DNA from: Planctomycetota bacterium
Lineage (GTDB): Bacteria; Planctomycetota; UBA1135; GCA-002686595
DNA: 8,388 nt
Assembly (NCBI GenBank): GCA_029212955.1
Contig: JARGOW010000036.1
Location: 5,471 to 13,858 of the forward strand
Direction of reading: 5' to 3'
Position 1 is the stretch's first letter, and each line of letters opens with the position of its first letter. A program made the translations under genes and the position numbers. The notes below the pieces were generated by a model. It was not told the DNA's origin. It saw only the letters and a list, made by a program, of their open reading frames with translations, and ran no database searches. This document shows positions 7,186 to 8,388 of the stretch, piece after piece.

Positions 7186-7331
7186 GGTCTTGGATTTTGT
7201 GGCTGACCGGGTAGGGCATGCGGGCCATCGTGGGAGGGGTGATCCCTTGGGACTGGGCTTGGGAATTGCGCGCTGCCTGCACCATAGGATTTAGGGGAAA
7301 CAGGGCTCAAAAATCAGCTGTCCACGTGGCT

Positions 7332-7340
7332 GGGGGGGGG
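7332..7340. repeat. Nine-G homopolymer in the promoter region of the second paralog
   Basis: Nine consecutive G lie 133 bases upstream of the plus-strand paralog start. Tracts of this length can slip during replication, and in some bacteria such tracts upstream of surface-protein genes switch expression. It is also a place where sequencing length errors are common. Confidence 0.6.
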
Positions 7341-7411
7341 CAGGCCCAGATTGTTGGGAGATTCATGATCAGGGCGGAAGGGGTTTTGCGCGTAACAAGT
7401 AGCCCAGAGCG

Positions 7412-7441
7412 TGGGCCCATAGGGCCTATATCTGGGCCCAT
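7412..7441. promoter_or_regulatory. Paired TGGGCCCAT sites around an ATAGG-G-CCTAT palindrome
   Basis: TGGGCCCAT occurs at 7412-7420 and again at 7433-7441, start-to-start spacing 21 bases, about two DNA helix turns. Between and overlapping them, 7419-7429 reads ATAGG-G-CCTAT, itself a palindrome. The block ends 32 bases before the paralog ATG, a position suited to an operator or activator site. The spacing and repetition are direct observations; regulatory function is inference. Confidence 0.4.
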
Positions 7442-7463
7442 TCCGTCCCACAGATGCAGCTCC

Positions 7464-7469
7464 TAAAAT
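7464..7469 (+). promoter_or_regulatory. Candidate -10 element (TAAAAT) of the second paralog
   Basis: TAAAAT ends four bases before the ATG at 7474, so transcription would start at the ATG and give a leaderless mRNA. The hexamer 17 bases upstream (TTCCGT, 7441-7446) is a poor -35. No Shine-Dalgarno is present. Confidence 0.22.
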
Positions 7470-7473
7470 CCCC

Positions 7474-8388
7474 ATGAAACTCCCCAAGTACATTTTTCAA
7501 ATCTTATCCGCGGCTTGTTTGGTCGCAATGTTGACGCCGGCTTTGAAGGCGCAAGCGCAGACCGATCTTTCCACGCCCACCAATTGGCTCTGGTTGACCC
7601 AAACGACGGTGCCCCAGGTGATTAGCCATGAGCTCAATGGACTCAGGGTGGTAGACATTGAGGTCGAGAACGCAAGCCCCGTCCACCTCAGTGTTTCGAT
7701 GGTTCAAAATACGGGCGTTTACGCCAAGAACTCCTGGTGGTATGTGGGTCTGACCTTCAGTTCGGTGAATACCCTATTGGTCCAGAACAACGCGCGGTTG
7801 ATCGACGTGGAGCCGTATCTGACCACAAATGGCGTGCGGTTTGCCGTGGTCATGATTGAGAACACGGGGAGTGATTTTGCTTCGAATCATGGTTGGCAAT
7901 TCAATTTCTCCGAGGCCCAGGTCGATGCTTGGGTGAATTTGAACCCCAACCTGCGGATTCTGGATCTGCAAACCTATGACGACGGGACCGGAACTCGTTT
8001 CGCCTTTACTTTTATAGGCAATTCGGGCGCGCACCAATCGGATTGGTGGTACTTCCTGGATGTTTCATCCGCGGTGATCAGCAGCTTCAATTCCGGCAAT
8101 GACGTTCGGATGATAGACCTGGAACGCACGACGATCGGAGGCGGATACAGTGCGGTGTTCGTGCCCGGGGATGGGGAACTCACCCATTTCAGAATCGGTA
8201 TGACCCTCGATGAGCTAGCCTCGTACCTCAGTCAGAACGGATTCCGACTGACGGATATTGAACGCCACGAAGTATTCAATGGCCCTCGTTTTTCGGTCCT
8301 GATGAGGTACGCGGTCAATGAGCGTAGTTACCAGGCCAACGGATTGATGCGGGCTTTCCTTTCGGAAAGTACCGCTAGTGGATTGTCG
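7474..8388 (+). CDS. Second secreted BTRD1-repeat hydrolase paralog (3' end outside window)
   Basis: ATG at 7474 opens a frame that is uninterrupted for 305 codons to the window edge. Residues 1-27 are a signal peptide (MKLPKYIFQILSAACLVAML, then TPALKAQA), and the mature start QAQTD is identical to that of the divergent paralog. Residues 36-281 carry the same five repeats, with NNARLID (105-111), RILDLQTYDDGTGTRFAF (161-178), GGGYSAVFVPGDG (222-234) and HEVFNGPRF (265-273). It aligns with the complete minus-strand hydrolase over residues 1-305 with no gap, and about 146 of 275 positions (31-305) are identical by hand count. The window stops at a shared SGLS motif, 24 residues before where the catalytic Ser would be, so the hydrolase domain is expected but not seen. 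Differences cluster in the residues after each aromatic cluster. Confidence 0.87.
   Translation, partial: MKLPKYIFQILSAACLVAMLTPALKAQAQTDLSTPTNWLWLTQTTVPQVISHELNGLRVVDIEVENASPVHLSVSMVQNTGVYAKNSWWYVGLTFSSVNTLLVQNNARLIDVEPYLTTNGVRFAVVMIENTGSDFASNHGWQFNFSEAQVDAWVNLNPNLRILDLQTYDDGTGTRFAFTFIGNSGAHQSDWWYFLDVSSAVISSFNSGNDVRMIDLERTTIGGGYSAVFVPGDGELTHFRIGMTLDELASYLSQNGFRLTDIERHEVFNGPRFSVLMRYAVNERSYQANGLMRAFLSESTASGLS
7579..8316 (+). repeat. Five BTRD1-like tandem repeats in the second paralog
   Basis: The repeat array matches that of the divergent copy unit by unit and residue by residue in position. Most conserved are the RLIDLE/RILDLQ strands and the PGDG and EVFNGPRF segments of the last two units; the helical segments and the first unit differ most. 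At DNA level one 24-base stretch (7782-7805) is identical to the reverse complement of 6590-6613 in the other gene. Confidence 0.75.

Larger units (their letters stand above)
6922..7473. other. Divergent intergenic region between the two hydrolase paralogs
   Basis: This 552-base spacer must hold promoters for both the minus-strand hydrolase and its plus-strand paralog. It contains palindromes, a nine-G run and GC-rich sequence, described separately. Minus-strand open frames exist (7310-7020, and the in-frame extension of the hydrolase from 7020). The second half of the 7310-7020 translation (around SNLSNAIKRLRGMKSGLRES) looks mildly protein-like, but the first half does not and no start or domain supports it, so no gene is called. 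Confidence 0.55.

Noticed and set aside
7020..7310. Minus-strand 96-codon frame in the divergent spacer, end partly protein-like
   Set aside because: First half looks random, no start signal or family resemblance; a gene remnant cannot be excluded but is not supported.

Overview
The window looks like chromosomal DNA of a planctomycete-type bacterium (Planctomycetota). The evidence is threefold. An ECF sigma factor of the 'PTALVHEA / AMRRILVDHAR' type sits directly upstream of a one-pass membrane Ser/Thr kinase with a TPR sensor tail. A secreted enzyme ends in a C-terminal beta-rich domain with a closing 'SNFTDG..VTF' signature that I associate from memory with planctomycete secreted proteins. 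No convincing Shine-Dalgarno sequence precedes any start codon. The lineage is an inference from protein style, not from a marker gene.

Layout from left to right: (1) 1-256, no gene seen, some hairpin potential. (2) 257-676 (+), a small predicted lipoprotein of unknown function. Its frame continues open and protein-like to 847 after a TGA, so the gene may be interrupted. (3) 848-1276, no convincing gene. (4) On the minus strand, read right to left: a secreted serine hydrolase (6921-4753), a stem-loop (4733-4686), the ECF sigma factor (4624-4064) and the kinase (3988-1277). (5) 6922-7473, a divergent intergenic region with three copies of a TGGGCCCA palindrome, a nine-G run and another palindrome. 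(6) 7474 to the window end (+), a second copy of the secreted hydrolase, cut off by the edge.

The most interesting content is the head-to-head pair of secreted paralogs. Each has a signal peptide and five tandem repeats of about 45-52 residues resembling bacterial tandem repeat domain 1 (BTRD1). The complete copy continues into a class-A-beta-lactamase-like serine hydrolase domain (SxxK, SxN and KGG motifs, no recognisable omega-loop ExxxN) and the planctomycete-type C-terminal domain. This resembles the architecture of fungal polyglycine hydrolases, so the proteins may be extracellular peptidases, but the substrate cannot be read from the sequence. The two paralogs align without a gap over 305 residues, at about 53% identity by hand count over residues 31-305.

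The sigma factor and kinase probably form a signalling unit: the kinase senses something through its extracytoplasmic TPR region, and the sigma factor redirects transcription. No anti-sigma factor gene is seen. Whether the pair controls the flanking hydrolases is untested. I see no mobile element, CRISPR array, tRNA or rRNA.
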